A stretch of 64,000 nucleotides of DNA from Paenibacillus tritici. GTDB taxonomy: Bacteria > Bacillota > Bacilli > Paenibacillales > Paenibacillaceae. Under the pieces are notes generated by a model that was not told the DNA's origin, did not search any database, and saw only the letters and a list, made by a program, of their open reading frames with translations. Below, piece by piece: positions 1 through 8,286 of this stretch (within the stretch, counting starts at the first letter, position 1; each line of letters begins with the position of its first letter). The translations under genes and the position numbers were made by a program. The stretch is taken from contig NZ_JABMKX010000004.1 in NCBI RefSeq assembly GCF_013204885.1, forward strand, positions 186,001 through 250,000. The letters are read 5' to 3'.

Positions 1-482
1 CAGCGCTGGCTGCGGGCCGGGTGGATCTGATTGCCTCAGATCATTCCCCCTGTCCGCCGGAGCTGAAGCTGGCGCCGGGGTTGTCGTTCATGGAAGCCTG
101 GGGCGGAATTTCCGGTGCCCAGAGCAGTTTGGAATTGATGTTCCATGAAGGTGTCCGGGTGCGCGGCCTGCCGGTCACGCAGATATCCGCGCTGCTGTCC
201 GGGCAGCCTGCCCGGCGGTTCGGGCTGGAAGAGCGCAAGGGCTCCATTGCTCCGGGGCTGGATGCCGATCTGGTGCTGCTTGATCCTGATGCAGCGTATA
301 CGCTGCGGGCGGAGGACTTATTGTACCGGCACCCGCATAGCCCCTATGTCGGAATGACCTTATCCTGCAAGGTAACCACAACGATCTGCCGAGGCAAGGT
401 AGTCTACACAGCCGGGGAAGGAGTTGTTCAGGGCGGCGGGGGAGAATGGCTGCGTATTACCCGCAGCCGTCCGGGTCTATGA
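1..482 (+). CDS. allB: Allantoinase, C-terminal part (gene cut by window start)
   Basis: The reading frame is already open at base 3 and ends at the TGA at 480-482, so only about the last 160 residues are present. Allantoinase opens the hydantoin ring of allantoin to give allantoate in the cytoplasm. The visible part has the late amidohydrolase metal/substrate motif ASDHSPCP and the typical C-terminal pattern in which the chain returns to the beta-sandwich (KGSIAPGLDADLVLLD, then a TTICRGKVVY ending). It overlaps the start of the next gene, an allantoate amidohydrolase, which fits a purine-degradation operon. The family call is firm; dihydropyrimidinase-like relatives are less likely given the neighbours. 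Confidence 0.9.
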   Translation, partial: ALAAGRVDLIASDHSPCPPELKLAPGLSFMEAWGGISGAQSSLELMFHEGVRVRGLPVTQISALLSGQPARRFGLEERKGSIAPGLDADLVLLDPDAAYTLRAEDLLYRHPHSPYVGMTLSCKVTTTICRGKVVYTAGEGVVQGGGGEWLRITRSRPGL

Positions 483-1774
483 TGCGCCAGGACCCGCCTG
501 TTCCGGCAGGAGAGATGCTGAAGCTGCTGGATGAACTGGCAGCCTTCAGTGCTCCCGGTCCCGGAGTTACCCGGCTGCTGTATACACCGGAGTGGTGTGG
601 GGTTCAGCATTTTTTGCAGGAAAGGATGACTGGACTCGGGCTTGAAGTCAGGATGGATCAGGTGGGGAATGTCTACGGTAGACTGGCCGGATCAGAAGCA
701 AGTGACAAGGTCATTCTTACCGGTTCTCATATCGACACGGTGGTGAACGGCGGACGGTATGACGGTGCCTATGGAATCGCTGCTGCTGTTACCGCGCTGC
801 ATTACCTGCAGGCGACCTTCGGGCAGCCGCTGCGGACGCTGGAGGTGGTGTCCTTCTGTGAGGAAGAGGGCAGCCGCTTCCCTTTGACATTCTGGGGTTC
901 AGGCCATGTGACAGGACTGTATAGCGGGAGCGAAGGTCTGGATTGCGCAGATGCTGAGGGGATAACGATGGGGGCGGCAATGGCTGCCTGCGGTCTGGGC
1001 GGGATAGCAGTGTCAGGCGCTGAAGCCGCCGCAGGCCTGGAAGGAAGCTATCGCTTCAAGGATAGTCCGGTACGCAGCGATGTCGCTGCTTATGTGGAGC
1101 TGCATATCGAACAGGGCATCATTCTGGAGCGGACATCCCATCAGATTGGGGTGGTGCAGGCTATTGTCGGTCAGCGGAGATATCTGGTCAAGGTCTGCGG
1201 GACGGCGAATCATGCTGGGACAACACCCATGGGCTTAAGGCAGGATGCACTCGCGGGCAGCGCGGAGATGCTGTTGGCGCTGGAGCGGTCCGCTGTAGCG
1301 GAGGGTGATCCGCTGGTGGCGACAACCGGACGGCTCGAGGTATCTCCGGGTACGCCGAATGTGATTCCCGGGGAGGTGCAGTTCACACTGGATATCCGGC
1401 ATAGCGAAGCCGGGATGCTGGAGCGCTTCTGCGCAGCTATCCTGGCGGAGTTCGCAGAGCTTAGCGGAAGACGCGGTCTGACGCTTGCGGTGCAGCAGCA
1501 GCTGGATACCACCCCTGCTCCCATGGATCAGGAGCTGTGCGAGGCGCTTGAGGAGATCTGTCTCGGGCAGGGGAAGTCGTTCCGGAGTATGGTCAGCGGA
1601 GCGGGGCATGATGCCCAGCTGTTCGCTGCGCTCTGCCCGGCGGCAATGATCTTCGTGCCGAGCCGGGGAGGCATCAGCCATTCTCCCGGGGAGTATAGCT
1701 CACCGGAGGAGCTGACTGCTGGATTGGAAGTGCTAACGGCATTATTATATAGATTAGCTTATACAGAGAACTGA
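446..1774 (+). CDS. allC: Allantoate amidohydrolase (M20/M28-type Zn hydrolase)
   Basis: Predicted to hydrolyse allantoate to ureidoglycine, CO2 and ammonia. Metal-site motifs of the M20 amidase/carbamoylase group are visible in order: HIDTV near residue 95, DGAYGIAAA about ten residues later, CEEEGSRFP near 140, HIEQG near 220 and GAGHDAQ near 390. At up to 442 aa it has normal family length. The start is not certain: the ATG at 446 has its G-rich stretch only one base away, the ATG at 479 overlaps the allB stop (ATGA), and the ATG at 515 lies just after AGGAG. Translation is probably coupled to allB. Hydantoinase-coupled carbamoylases share these motifs; the allB and pucG neighbours favour allantoate as substrate. 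Confidence 0.9.
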   Translation: MAAYYPQPSGSMMRQDPPVPAGEMLKLLDELAAFSAPGPGVTRLLYTPEWCGVQHFLQERMTGLGLEVRMDQVGNVYGRLAGSEASDKVILTGSHIDTVVNGGRYDGAYGIAAAVTALHYLQATFGQPLRTLEVVSFCEEEGSRFPLTFWGSGHVTGLYSGSEGLDCADAEGITMGAAMAACGLGGIAVSGAEAAAGLEGSYRFKDSPVRSDVAAYVELHIEQGIILERTSHQIGVVQAIVGQRRYLVKVCGTANHAGTTPMGLRQDALAGSAEMLLALERSAVAEGDPLVATTGRLEVSPGTPNVIPGEVQFTLDIRHSEAGMLERFCAAILAEFAELSGRRGLTLAVQQQLDTTPAPMDQELCEALEEICLGQGKSFRSMVSGAGHDAQLFAALCPAAMIFVPSRGGISHSPGEYSSPEELTAGLEVLTALLYRLAYTEN

Positions 1775-1889
1775 AGCTTGGTAGCTCTTAAGAGGCTGGA
1801 GCTTAAGGGTGCTGAAGAGGTCGAGGCCTGAGAATTCTAAGAGATGTTACTCTCAGCAGACTGAGCTTGTTGAAAAAGGGGAGAAAGTG

Positions 1890-3122
1890 ATGAAGCGGTA
1901 CGAAGATCTGTCGCCGTCCTTGCGGTGTATTATGACTCCCGGCCCCGTGGAGGTCGATCCGCGTGTGCTGCGGGCTATGTCTTATCCGGTGCTGGGACAA
2001 TTCGATCCCGAATTCACAGAGCTCATGAATGAGACGATGGAGATGCTGCGGGGGCTGTTTGCCACAAGCAATAAGTGGGCCTATCCGGTGGACGGCACCT
2101 CGCGTTCCGGGATTGAAGCGGTGATGGTCAGTCTGATTGCACCGGGAGACCGGGTGCTGATTCCGGTCTTCGGCCGTTTCGGCCACCTGCTTCATGAGAT
2201 AGCAGAACGCTGCGGCGCTGAGGTGTTCACGATCGAGCAGACCTGGGGCAGCGTCTTCCCGCCGGAGGAAGTGATCGCGGCGATCCGGAGCTTCAAGCCG
2301 GATGTGGTGGCGATGGTTCACGGCGAGACTTCTACAGGCCGTGTTCAGCCGCTGGCTGAGATCGGGCGGGCCTGCCGGGAGCAGGAGGCGCTGCTGATTG
2401 TGGATGCGGTGGCGACCATCGGCGGAGTGCCTGTGGAGACAGATGCCTGGATGCTGGATGCCGTGGTCGGCGGGACGCAGAAATGCCTGTCCATCCCTTC
2501 CGGCATGGCTCCGATCACGTATAATGACCGTGCCGAAGCCAAGCTGCTGAAGCGCAAGCAGGTGGAGCGCGGGCTCCGTTCCGGCGCCGGCACTGCAAGT
2601 GAGCTGCCGGTTGTGCGCAGCAATTACTTTGACCTTGGTATGTTACAGGATTACTGGAGCCCCCGGCGGCTGAATCATCATACGGAGATGACCTCCATGC
2701 TCTATGCCTTGCGGGAAGGCCTGCGGCTGGTTCTGGAGGAGGGGCTGGAAGCCAGGCATGACCGGCACAGGTTCCACGAGCGGGCGCTGATCGCCGGTCT
2801 GACAGCTATGGGCCTGGAGTTATACGGGGATGCGGAGAGTAAGCTGACTGTAGTCACCTGTGTCCGCATTCCTGCGGGAATCGACGGAGAGTCCGTCCGT
2901 TCCATGCTGCTGGGCCGCTTCGGGATTGAGATCGCCAGCTCCTTCGGTCCGTTGCAGGGCTTAATCTGGCGCATCGGTACCATGGGCTTCAGCTGCCGGG
3001 AGAATAATGTGCTGCGTCTGCTCGGTGCATTGGAGGCTGTGCTGGTGCGCCATGGATATGCAGTCGCTGCCGGAGAGGGCGTTCAGGCGGCACTTGACGT
3101 ATATGAGTCAAACGTAAGATAA
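1890..3122 (+). CDS. pucG: (S)-ureidoglycine-glyoxylate aminotransferase
   Basis: Class V PLP-dependent aminotransferase that transfers the amino group of ureidoglycine to glyoxylate, giving oxalurate and glycine. The open frame runs back to 1809, but the ATG at 1890 is preceded by AGGGGAG at good distance and begins MKRYEDLSPS, so I use it (410 aa). Visible family features are the N-terminal TPGPVEVDPRVL segment, the central IVDAVATIGG strand with its PLP-contacting Asp, and GGTQKCL with the Schiff-base Lys. It lies 115 bp after allC and before ade, so allantoin is taken to oxalurate in this locus. Serine-pyruvate aminotransferase is the main alternative name for the fold; context favours PucG. 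Confidence 0.87.
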   Translation: MKRYEDLSPSLRCIMTPGPVEVDPRVLRAMSYPVLGQFDPEFTELMNETMEMLRGLFATSNKWAYPVDGTSRSGIEAVMVSLIAPGDRVLIPVFGRFGHLLHEIAERCGAEVFTIEQTWGSVFPPEEVIAAIRSFKPDVVAMVHGETSTGRVQPLAEIGRACREQEALLIVDAVATIGGVPVETDAWMLDAVVGGTQKCLSIPSGMAPITYNDRAEAKLLKRKQVERGLRSGAGTASELPVVRSNYFDLGMLQDYWSPRRLNHHTEMTSMLYALREGLRLVLEEGLEARHDRHRFHERALIAGLTAMGLELYGDAESKLTVVTCVRIPAGIDGESVRSMLLGRFGIEIASSFGPLQGLIWRIGTMGFSCRENNVLRLLGALEAVLVRHGYAVAAGEGVQAALDVYESNVR

Positions 3123-3186
3123 TCATAAAATGTGGTTACCGGCCCCGGCGGCCGGACGGAGAACCCCGGGGAATAAGTTCTGGGCA

Positions 3187-3225
3187 ACGGCTTGCGACCC
3201 GTGAGGGGCGTCAGGGCCGTTTTTG
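3187..3225 (+). terminator. Rho-independent terminator after pucG
   Basis: An imperfect GC-rich stem (ACGGC ... GCCGT, with an inner GAC/GTC helix) runs straight into a TTTTT tract. The 60 bases before it are also strongly self-complementary (CCGGCCCCGGCGGCCGG), so a longer leader or attenuator structure is possible, but no known riboswitch consensus was recognised. Confidence 0.6.
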
Positions 3226-3241
3226 CTAAAATGATAAAAAA

Positions 3242-3499
3242 CTATATAGATTGAACTTGAAAATTAACCAGACAGGGAAAAGTGGCGGAGGAGAATTTTG
3301 GCACTGTAGGAGCATCAGCGACCGCCTGAAAGCTTTCCGCAGGAAAGCTAGCATCGTAAGCATCAGCAGTCACCGGATTTCCACCGCGAACAGTGGTATT
3401 AATTAAGAAATCTGGGGACGGGCAGCGGCCGGAGGGCCAAACATTCTCTGGAGTCACGGCCATCCCGGAACGTAAAACTATCAAGTACAATCTATACAA
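3242..3499. repeat. Dispersed palindromic element, copy 1 (upstream of ade)
   Basis: A roughly 255-bp imperfect palindrome. Outer arms TATAGATTGAACTTGA (3244) and its near-complement at 3481-3496 enclose a second pair (TTTTGG/CCAAA), then a core stem GTCACCGGATTT / AAATCTGGGGAC, then a hairpin CCACCGCGAACAGTGG. A shorter copy lies at 30577-30792 and a diverged one at 15331-15521. Copy 1 carries an extra hairpin of about 40 bp (GAAAGCTTTC ... GGAAAGC). It ends about 20 bp before the ade start codon, so it would be transcribed in the ade leader if the promoter lies upstream. It has no coding capacity of its own. Confidence 0.75.
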
Positions 3500-3521
3500 T
3501 AACCGGAAGGGAGTGCACATA

Positions 3522-5330
3522 ATGACATTTACACGACAACCATTGGCTGACTGTGTGCCAGAGCTGGTAGCAACAGCGCGGGGCGACCAGGCGGCTACAC
3601 TGGTGATTACGGGCGGCAAGCTGGTCAATGTATGCTCCGGGGAGATTCTGGACGGCATGTCTGTTGCGGTGCAGGGCGGACGTATTGCCTATGTCGGCAA
3701 GGATGTCTCGCATACGATTGGTGAAAATACGAAGGTGATTGATGCGGCAGGCAAATACATTGCCCCCGGCCTGATTGACGGCCATTGCCATATCGAGAGC
3801 ACCCAACTGACGGTGACTGAGTTTGCCCGTGCCGTGCTGCCGCTGGGGACGACCGGAGGTTTTTTTGATGCCCATGAGATTGCTAATGTATTCGGGCTGA
3901 AGGGAATTAAGCTGATGCTGGACGAGATGCGGGGAACGCCGTTGGCTGCCTATATGCAGGTGGCCTCCTGTGTACCTTCAGCGGGTGCCGAATTTGAAAC
4001 GACCGGAGCATCCATCGGACCGGAGGAAGTAGCAGAAGCATACACCTGGGGCGAGGATGTAATCGCACTCGGCGAGGTGATGAATTTCCCGGGCGTAGTC
4101 TACGGCGATGAGAAAATGCTCGGCGAGATCCAGGCAACGCTCCGGGCGGGACGTTATGTCGATGGGCATTTCACCTGGCCGGCGAGTGACTGGAGGCTTC
4201 CGGTTTATGCGGCAGCTGGCGTGACCGGTGATCATGAGTGTGTGACAGCGGAGGATGTAATCGAACGCGTACGTCTGGGGATGTATGCCAAAATGCGCCG
4301 CGGCTCCGCCTGGCATGACGTCGCCAAAACCATCACCGCGCATACCAAGCACGGGCTGGACCCGCGCCGGATGATGCTGGTGACGGATGACCGCAGCTCC
4401 GAATCGCTGCGCGATGAAGGCCATATGGATTTTGTCGTGCGCCACGCCATCTCCCAGGGCGTGAAGCCGGTCACGGCTTTTCAGATGGCAACGATCAATA
4501 CAGCTGAACGCTTCGGAGTAGCCCGTGATATCGGCTCAATTACTCCAGGCTCCTGTGCGGATATCATTCTGCTGGACGGGAATCTGGCTGATGTCCATGT
4601 CGTCCTGACGATTGCGGCTGGCGAAGTCGTGGCGGAGAACGGAAGGATGACGGCGAAGCTGAATCCGTTCACGTACCCGGATGAAGTGCTGGCCTCGGTA
4701 CATCTGCCGCAGCCTCCGGTACCCGCAGACTTCGTGATTCATGCGCCGGTTGCCGACGGCGTTCTGGCTACGCGGGTCATTCAAGTCATGGAGAATCATG
4801 TGGAGACCGGGGAACAGATTATTCTGCTGCCGGTGGCCGATTCCAGGCTGGTGGTTGAAGACGGCCTGTGCAAAATCGCTGTTCTGGAGCGGCATAAGGG
4901 GACGGGGAATAAATCGGTTGGAGTGGTGCAGGGAATCGGCTTCCACGAGCCTGCGGCTATAGCGATGACTGTAGCCCATGACAGTCATAATGTGCTGGTC
5001 ATCGGCAACGATGATACACTGATGGCTGAAGCGGCGGCTGCGGTGGCAGAAGCGCAGGGCGGTGTTGCCGTGATCACCGCTTCCGGGACCACGCTGTTCC
5101 CGCTGGCGATTGCCGGACTGATGTCCGCAGAGCCATTCGAGATTGCGGCCGCCCAGTCTGCTGCTATCAGCAAAGCGTTATATGATGCGGGCTGTACGCT
5201 GAATTATGCTTTCATGACCTTGTCCCTGCTGGCGCTGGCGGTCATCCCGACACTTCGGATCTCTGATAAGGGTCTGGTGCGGATCTCGCCGGAAGAGGGC
5301 ATTCAACTGGTGCCGCTGTTCGTCAGCTAA
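3522..5330 (+). CDS. ade: Adenine deaminase
   Basis: Amidohydrolase-superfamily enzyme that deaminates adenine to hypoxanthine in purine salvage and catabolism. An open frame extends upstream into a palindromic element, but the ATG at 3522 follows GGAAGGGAG and starts MTFTRQPLADCVPE, giving 602 aa, normal for the family. Features: an N-terminal beta-sandwich half, the metal motif GHCHIES near residue 91, DHECV and TDDRSS metal/active-site segments in the barrel, and the C-terminal adenine-deaminase domain with GIGFHEPA and AHDSHNVLVIG. It stands after the allantoin genes but behind its own terminator and long leader, so it is probably a separate transcription unit. Confidence 0.93.
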   Translation: MTFTRQPLADCVPELVATARGDQAATLVITGGKLVNVCSGEILDGMSVAVQGGRIAYVGKDVSHTIGENTKVIDAAGKYIAPGLIDGHCHIESTQLTVTEFARAVLPLGTTGGFFDAHEIANVFGLKGIKLMLDEMRGTPLAAYMQVASCVPSAGAEFETTGASIGPEEVAEAYTWGEDVIALGEVMNFPGVVYGDEKMLGEIQATLRAGRYVDGHFTWPASDWRLPVYAAAGVTGDHECVTAEDVIERVRLGMYAKMRRGSAWHDVAKTITAHTKHGLDPRRMMLVTDDRSSESLRDEGHMDFVVRHAISQGVKPVTAFQMATINTAERFGVARDIGSITPGSCADIILLDGNLADVHVVLTIAAGEVVAENGRMTAKLNPFTYPDEVLASVHLPQPPVPADFVIHAPVADGVLATRVIQVMENHVETGEQIILLPVADSRLVVEDGLCKIAVLERHKGTGNKSVGVVQGIGFHEPAAIAMTVAHDSHNVLVIGNDDTLMAEAAAAVAEAQGGVAVITASGTTLFPLAIAGLMSAEPFEIAAAQSAAISKALYDAGCTLNYAFMTLSLLALAVIPTLRISDKGLVRISPEEGIQLVPLFVS

Positions 5331-5420
5331 CTAAGCCTAATCCGGTATTCGTGCCGGGGAACGTGTGCTTATTCACGGCAATGCACAGCAATACATGGCA
5401 ATGCAGCGCAATGCACAGTC

Positions 5421-5450
5421 ATTCAGTCTTTGAGACTGGATGGCTTTTTT
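5421..5450 (+). terminator. Rho-independent terminator after ade
   Basis: A 9-bp stem ATTCAGTCT / AGACTGGAT with a 3-nt loop is followed by GGCTTTTTT. Just before it (5379-5417) the short word GCAATGCA recurs several times. Confidence 0.7.
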
Positions 5451-6208
5451 GTGCAAGTATAAGAATTTATATGTTTCACATGATAACTTATCCTAATATT
5501 TCTCGCTGAAACGAACACCGTCCTGATAAAAGGACGGCAAAGCCGTTTCCGTTTGACCCATGCTCCGTAACCCACTGGAGACGATTGGAACAACCTGACC
5601 GGATGCAGGATGGAATTCGGAAGCAGTTGGATTTCGTCCACTTGCTGAAGAGTAAACGGCCGCTGCAACAACAGCAGTTGTATAAATGGCACTTAAATGA
5701 TCCCCTTTCACCCATAGTAGCGAAAATGAACGGCAGCAGATGCTGTTTTTCCACTTGTTCAAGCATATTCCTCGGAAAACGACGAATTAAGATACGTTTA
5801 TCCACTTGCTTCCTGCGGGAGGGGGGCTCAGTGCCTCGAATCCTCGAGTCTCGTGCCTCATGCCCTCGAATCCTCGAGTCTGGTGCCTCGTGCCCACGAA
5901 TCCTCGAGTCTGGTGCCTCGTGCCCTCGAATCCTCGAGTCTCGTGCCTCGTGCCCTCGAATCCTCGAGTCTCGTGCCTCCTGCCCTCGAATCCTCCTGTC
6001 CTCAGTTCCCCCTTTCCTCAAAAAAATAAATAAATTAACCGATTTCCAGCAGCCTGAAACAGAATTTTTAAAATTTTAAGTGAAAAGCATTAACAATAAC
6101 TAAGAAAAAGTCGATAATACTTATAAATTAGTTAAAATTATTGTCGAATCATGAAATCACAGCATATGCAGCATATAGAGGAAAGTCCGAATATGAGGAA
6201 CGGGGTGC
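5451..6208. other. Gene-poor stretch with probable degenerate repeat-coded ORFs
   Basis: About 750 bp with no gene I can support. Both strands are open for long distances because of a 30-bp tandem repeat at 5834-6013. The part at 5490-5800 has three overlapping minus-strand frames with cysteine- and serine-rich, low-complexity translations and no convincing ribosome site. It also contains a nested hairpin (GTCCT/AGGAC inside GAAAC/GTTTC) at about 5507-5553. The last 130 bp are AT-rich and probably hold the promoter of the gene at 6209. Confidence 0.5.
5834..6013. repeat. 30-bp tandem repeat, five units plus a partial one
   Basis: Units start at 5834, 5864, 5894, 5924 and 5954, with a diverging sixth at 5984. 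Each unit contains the palindromic core CTCGAATCCTCGAG followed by TCTCGTGCCTCGTGC; the units differ by one to three bases. As 30 is divisible by three, all frames stay open across it (for example SRIRGHEARD on the minus strand). There are no spacers of variable sequence, so it is not a CRISPR array. Confidence 0.9.
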
Positions 6209-6670
6209 ATGAGAATGATGAGATTAGAAACACAAGACATCTTGAATATCACCAGGAAGCAAATTGCCGGTATTTTTAAAATGGAGCCGGTTGAACTGAA
6301 ATTTGTCAATGATTTTCAGGGTGAGCAGTATCTTCTGACCAATGATAAGCTGCATCTCAGCAACCAGCATTATTGGGCGAAGGTAATGGATTGTGTCTTC
6401 GATAGCCATGTCAGACCTGTCCTGATGTGCGAGGTGCTCTACTTCCTGCGGAATGAGTTCCTGGAGAGCGATATCAAGCTGATGTTCTCTTATGATTTTG
6501 CAGAAGGTGCGGATGGGGCGGCGGCTGCTTCGGCAGAGATCTGCTTCAATGATTCGCCGGAGCTGCAGCCTGAGGAAATTGCTGAATTGATTGATTTTGC
6601 CCTGACTTTGCAGGATAAGCAGTGGTTCGAGGAACTGACTGCCAAATATAAACAGCTGACTGTTCGATAA
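6209..6670 (+). CDS. Small IDEAL-domain-like protein
   Basis: A 153-aa soluble protein of unknown function, acidic in its middle part. The C-terminal stretch after residue 120 (EEIAELIDFALTLQDKQWF then ELTAKYKQL) resembles the short IDEAL motif of Firmicute regulatory or adaptor proteins, a weak but recognisable match. The N-terminal half (KMEPVELKFVNDFQGEQY and VMDCVFDSHVRPVLMCEV) has no family I know. The start is the ATG at 6209 behind AGGAACGGGG; an ATG at 6218 is possible. It has its own upstream AT-rich region and a strong terminator, so it is monocistronic. Confidence 0.6.
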   Translation: MRMMRLETQDILNITRKQIAGIFKMEPVELKFVNDFQGEQYLLTNDKLHLSNQHYWAKVMDCVFDSHVRPVLMCEVLYFLRNEFLESDIKLMFSYDFAEGADGAAAASAEICFNDSPELQPEEIAELIDFALTLQDKQWFEELTAKYKQLTVR

Positions 6671-6685
6671 TCATATACCAAAAAT

Positions 6686-6737
6686 AAACCGCCCGGTTCA
6701 CAGGATCAAGATGCCTGTAGACCGGGCGGTTTTTTTA
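6686..6737. terminator. Strong bidirectional terminator
   Basis: A long stem AAACCGCCCGGT ... ACCGGGCGGTTT with A and T tracts on either side lies between the convergent genes at 6209-6670 (+) and hemH (-), so it can serve both. Confidence 0.9.
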
Positions 6738-6750
6738 TAAAAATTCGTTA

Positions 6751-7803
6751 TCAGACCGGTTGGACAGCCGTCTTCTCAGTTACTGCGGAAGGGAGCCAGC
6801 CCCGGGCAGTGTCGCTTATCAGTCCGGCGAGGAAGCTGATCCACTCTTCCGTGTCATTCAGGCACGGGGCCACCTCCAGATTCTCTGCGGCTCCGCCGCC
6901 TGCGGCGAAGAGTTCCCGGCCTTCTACAGCCAGCTCATGCAGCGTTTCGAGGCAGTCCGTGACCAGTCCCGGCGAGAAAATCAACGGCCGCCGGATTCCG
7001 CGTCCGCTAAGCTCTTTCAGGGTATCGGCGGTAGACGGGCCTACCCAGGTCTCCGGCCCGAAGCGGGACTGGAAGGAGAGCTGCCAGCGTTCCGGGGGCC
7101 ATTTCATAGCCTCTGCCAGCAAACGGGCCGTCTCCTGGCACTGCTGCGGATACGGGTCTCCGGTCTCGGCATAGCGGCGGGGAATTCCGTGGAAAGACAG
7201 AACATAGTAATCAGGCTCTTCACTCATTGCACGGATCTGCCGCAGCAATAAGGATCTCATCGCTGCGATGTAGTCGGGCGCATCATGGTAGGCTTCTACA
7301 TACCGCAGCGCCGGTACGAACCGCTTGGATACCTGACCGGAACGGCTGTGCCGTCCCAGGGCGGCGAAGCTTGCAGCTTCATAGACAGAAGCAGTTGTAG
7401 TCGAGGAATACTGCGGGAATAAAGGAAGTACAATGATCCGGGTAATGCCCGCAGCTTCCAGCTTGCGGAAGGCTTCAGACATACCCGGCTCACTGTACGC
7501 AAGTCCCAGCTCCACTTGATAGCTGCTGCCCAGCAGGATCTGTAGCGCATTCTGCTGGGCTCTGGAGTGGACGAGCAGAGGGGAGCCCTCTTCCATCCAG
7601 ATCTCCTGATACAGCTTCGCGGACCGGCGCGGCCGGGTGCGCAGAATAATGCCCCGCAGCAGCGGCTGCCAGAGCAGCGGAGGATAATCAATAATTCTGC
7701 GGTCGGACAGAAAGCGCTTGAGATAGGGACGGACCGCCTTGGCACTAGGGGCGTCGGGGGTTCCGATCTGAGCGAGAATAACACCTATAAGCGACTGATT
7801 CAT
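6751..7803 (-). CDS. hemH: Ferrochelatase (HemH-type)
   Basis: Inserts iron into the porphyrin ring in the last steps of heme synthesis; in Firmicutes this family uses coproporphyrin III. The frame is open to 7869, but the codon at 7803 begins MNQSLIGVILAQIGTPDAP, the family's usual N-terminus (350 aa). Signature elements: LSFHGIPRRYAETGDPY with the metal-binding His near residue 190, WQLSFQSRFGPETWVGPST, and SPGLVTDCLETLHEL with the conserved Glu near 270. It stands alone, convergent with the IDEAL-like gene. The upstream purine-rich stretch sits rather far from this ATG, so the exact start is a little uncertain. Confidence 0.93.
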   Translation of the reverse strand: MNQSLIGVILAQIGTPDAPSAKAVRPYLKRFLSDRRIIDYPPLLWQPLLRGIILRTRPRRSAKLYQEIWMEEGSPLLVHSRAQQNALQILLGSSYQVELGLAYSEPGMSEAFRKLEAAGITRIIVLPLFPQYSSTTTASVYEAASFAALGRHSRSGQVSKRFVPALRYVEAYHDAPDYIAAMRSLLLRQIRAMSEEPDYYVLSFHGIPRRYAETGDPYPQQCQETARLLAEAMKWPPERWQLSFQSRFGPETWVGPSTADTLKELSGRGIRRPLIFSPGLVTDCLETLHELAVEGRELFAAGGGAAENLEVAPCLNDTEEWISFLAGLISDTARGWLPSAVTEKTAVQPV

Positions 7804-8286
7804 GAGTAGCTGCAGCCCCTTTCCGTGAACATGACATCGTTTAAAAGTATCATATATAAGCAGAAACATACAATATAATATATCGCACGAATATCATATG
7901 AAGGAGTAAATGGGAGATTATGAGAGGCAGAGGAAATATATATTTTAGTATAGTGCAAAAAAGTGATGTTTCTTATAGGGTATGTGATTTTATGTACAGA
8001 GAAAAGAGTTTCAATTTTGTTACCATCAAGCCAGAAATGTTCACCAGCCGCTTGAAGTCCACTTATGTGAATTAATTCACTTCACTATGTGAATTGTTTC
8101 ACCTTTTGAAAGATTGTATATATAGATGAATCTTTTCTTACACGGGATGGGCCCAGCAGGAATGGCAAAGGGGGAATGTACTTGTCAGGAGGAGTCGGCT
8201 ACTCTTCATAATGAGCAGGAATTGAACGAAAGCGAACGGGTTGAAAAATGCTACATATTACTGGGGATATAAAGGAGAATACGCAT
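7804..8286. other. Promoter region between hemH and the FMN-binding protein gene
   Basis: About 480 bp separating divergent genes. It holds two FNR/CRP-type palindromes (8066-8103), a TATAGA -10-like hexamer at 8121-8126, and about 150 bp of untranslated leader. A 12-codon ATG frame at 7910 behind AAGGAG is too short to call. Confidence 0.6.
8066..8103. promoter_or_regulatory. Tandem FNR/CRP-family operator pair
   Basis: TGTGAATTAATTCACT (8066-8081) and TGTGAATTGTTTCACC (8088-8103) both fit the FNR/CRP pattern TGTGA-N6-TCACA with one mismatch each. Their centres are 22 bp apart, two turns of the helix, so two dimers would bind the same face. A -10-like TATAGA follows at 8121, placing the downstream box close to the -35 position, as for a class II activator. 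The target is the flavin protein gene at 8287. An oxygen/nitrate FNR is the likeliest ligand by motif; the regulator itself is not in the window. Confidence 0.65.

Noticed and set aside
3242..3499. Palindromic element as a classical MITE
   Set aside because: Its outer inverted arms differ completely in sequence from those of copy 2, and no target-site duplication is evident. A MITE family should share terminal sequences.
3123..3521. Purine riboswitch in the leader of ade
   Set aside because: The region is highly structured, but I could not find the purine-aptamer conserved loops. Most of it is the dispersed palindromic element that also occurs before an SNF2 gene, so a ligand link to adenine is unsupported.
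5834..6013. CRISPR array
   Set aside because: The 30-bp units are contiguous, with no unique spacers and no cas genes in the window.
5423..6079. Several 60-177-codon ORFs on both strands
   Set aside because: They are kept open by the 30-bp repeat, have cysteine-rich or repetitive translations, overlap each other and lack ribosome sites.
7910..7948. 12-codon leader peptide behind AAGGAG
   Set aside because: Too short and without composition or conservation evidence; the ribosome-site spacing is also tight.
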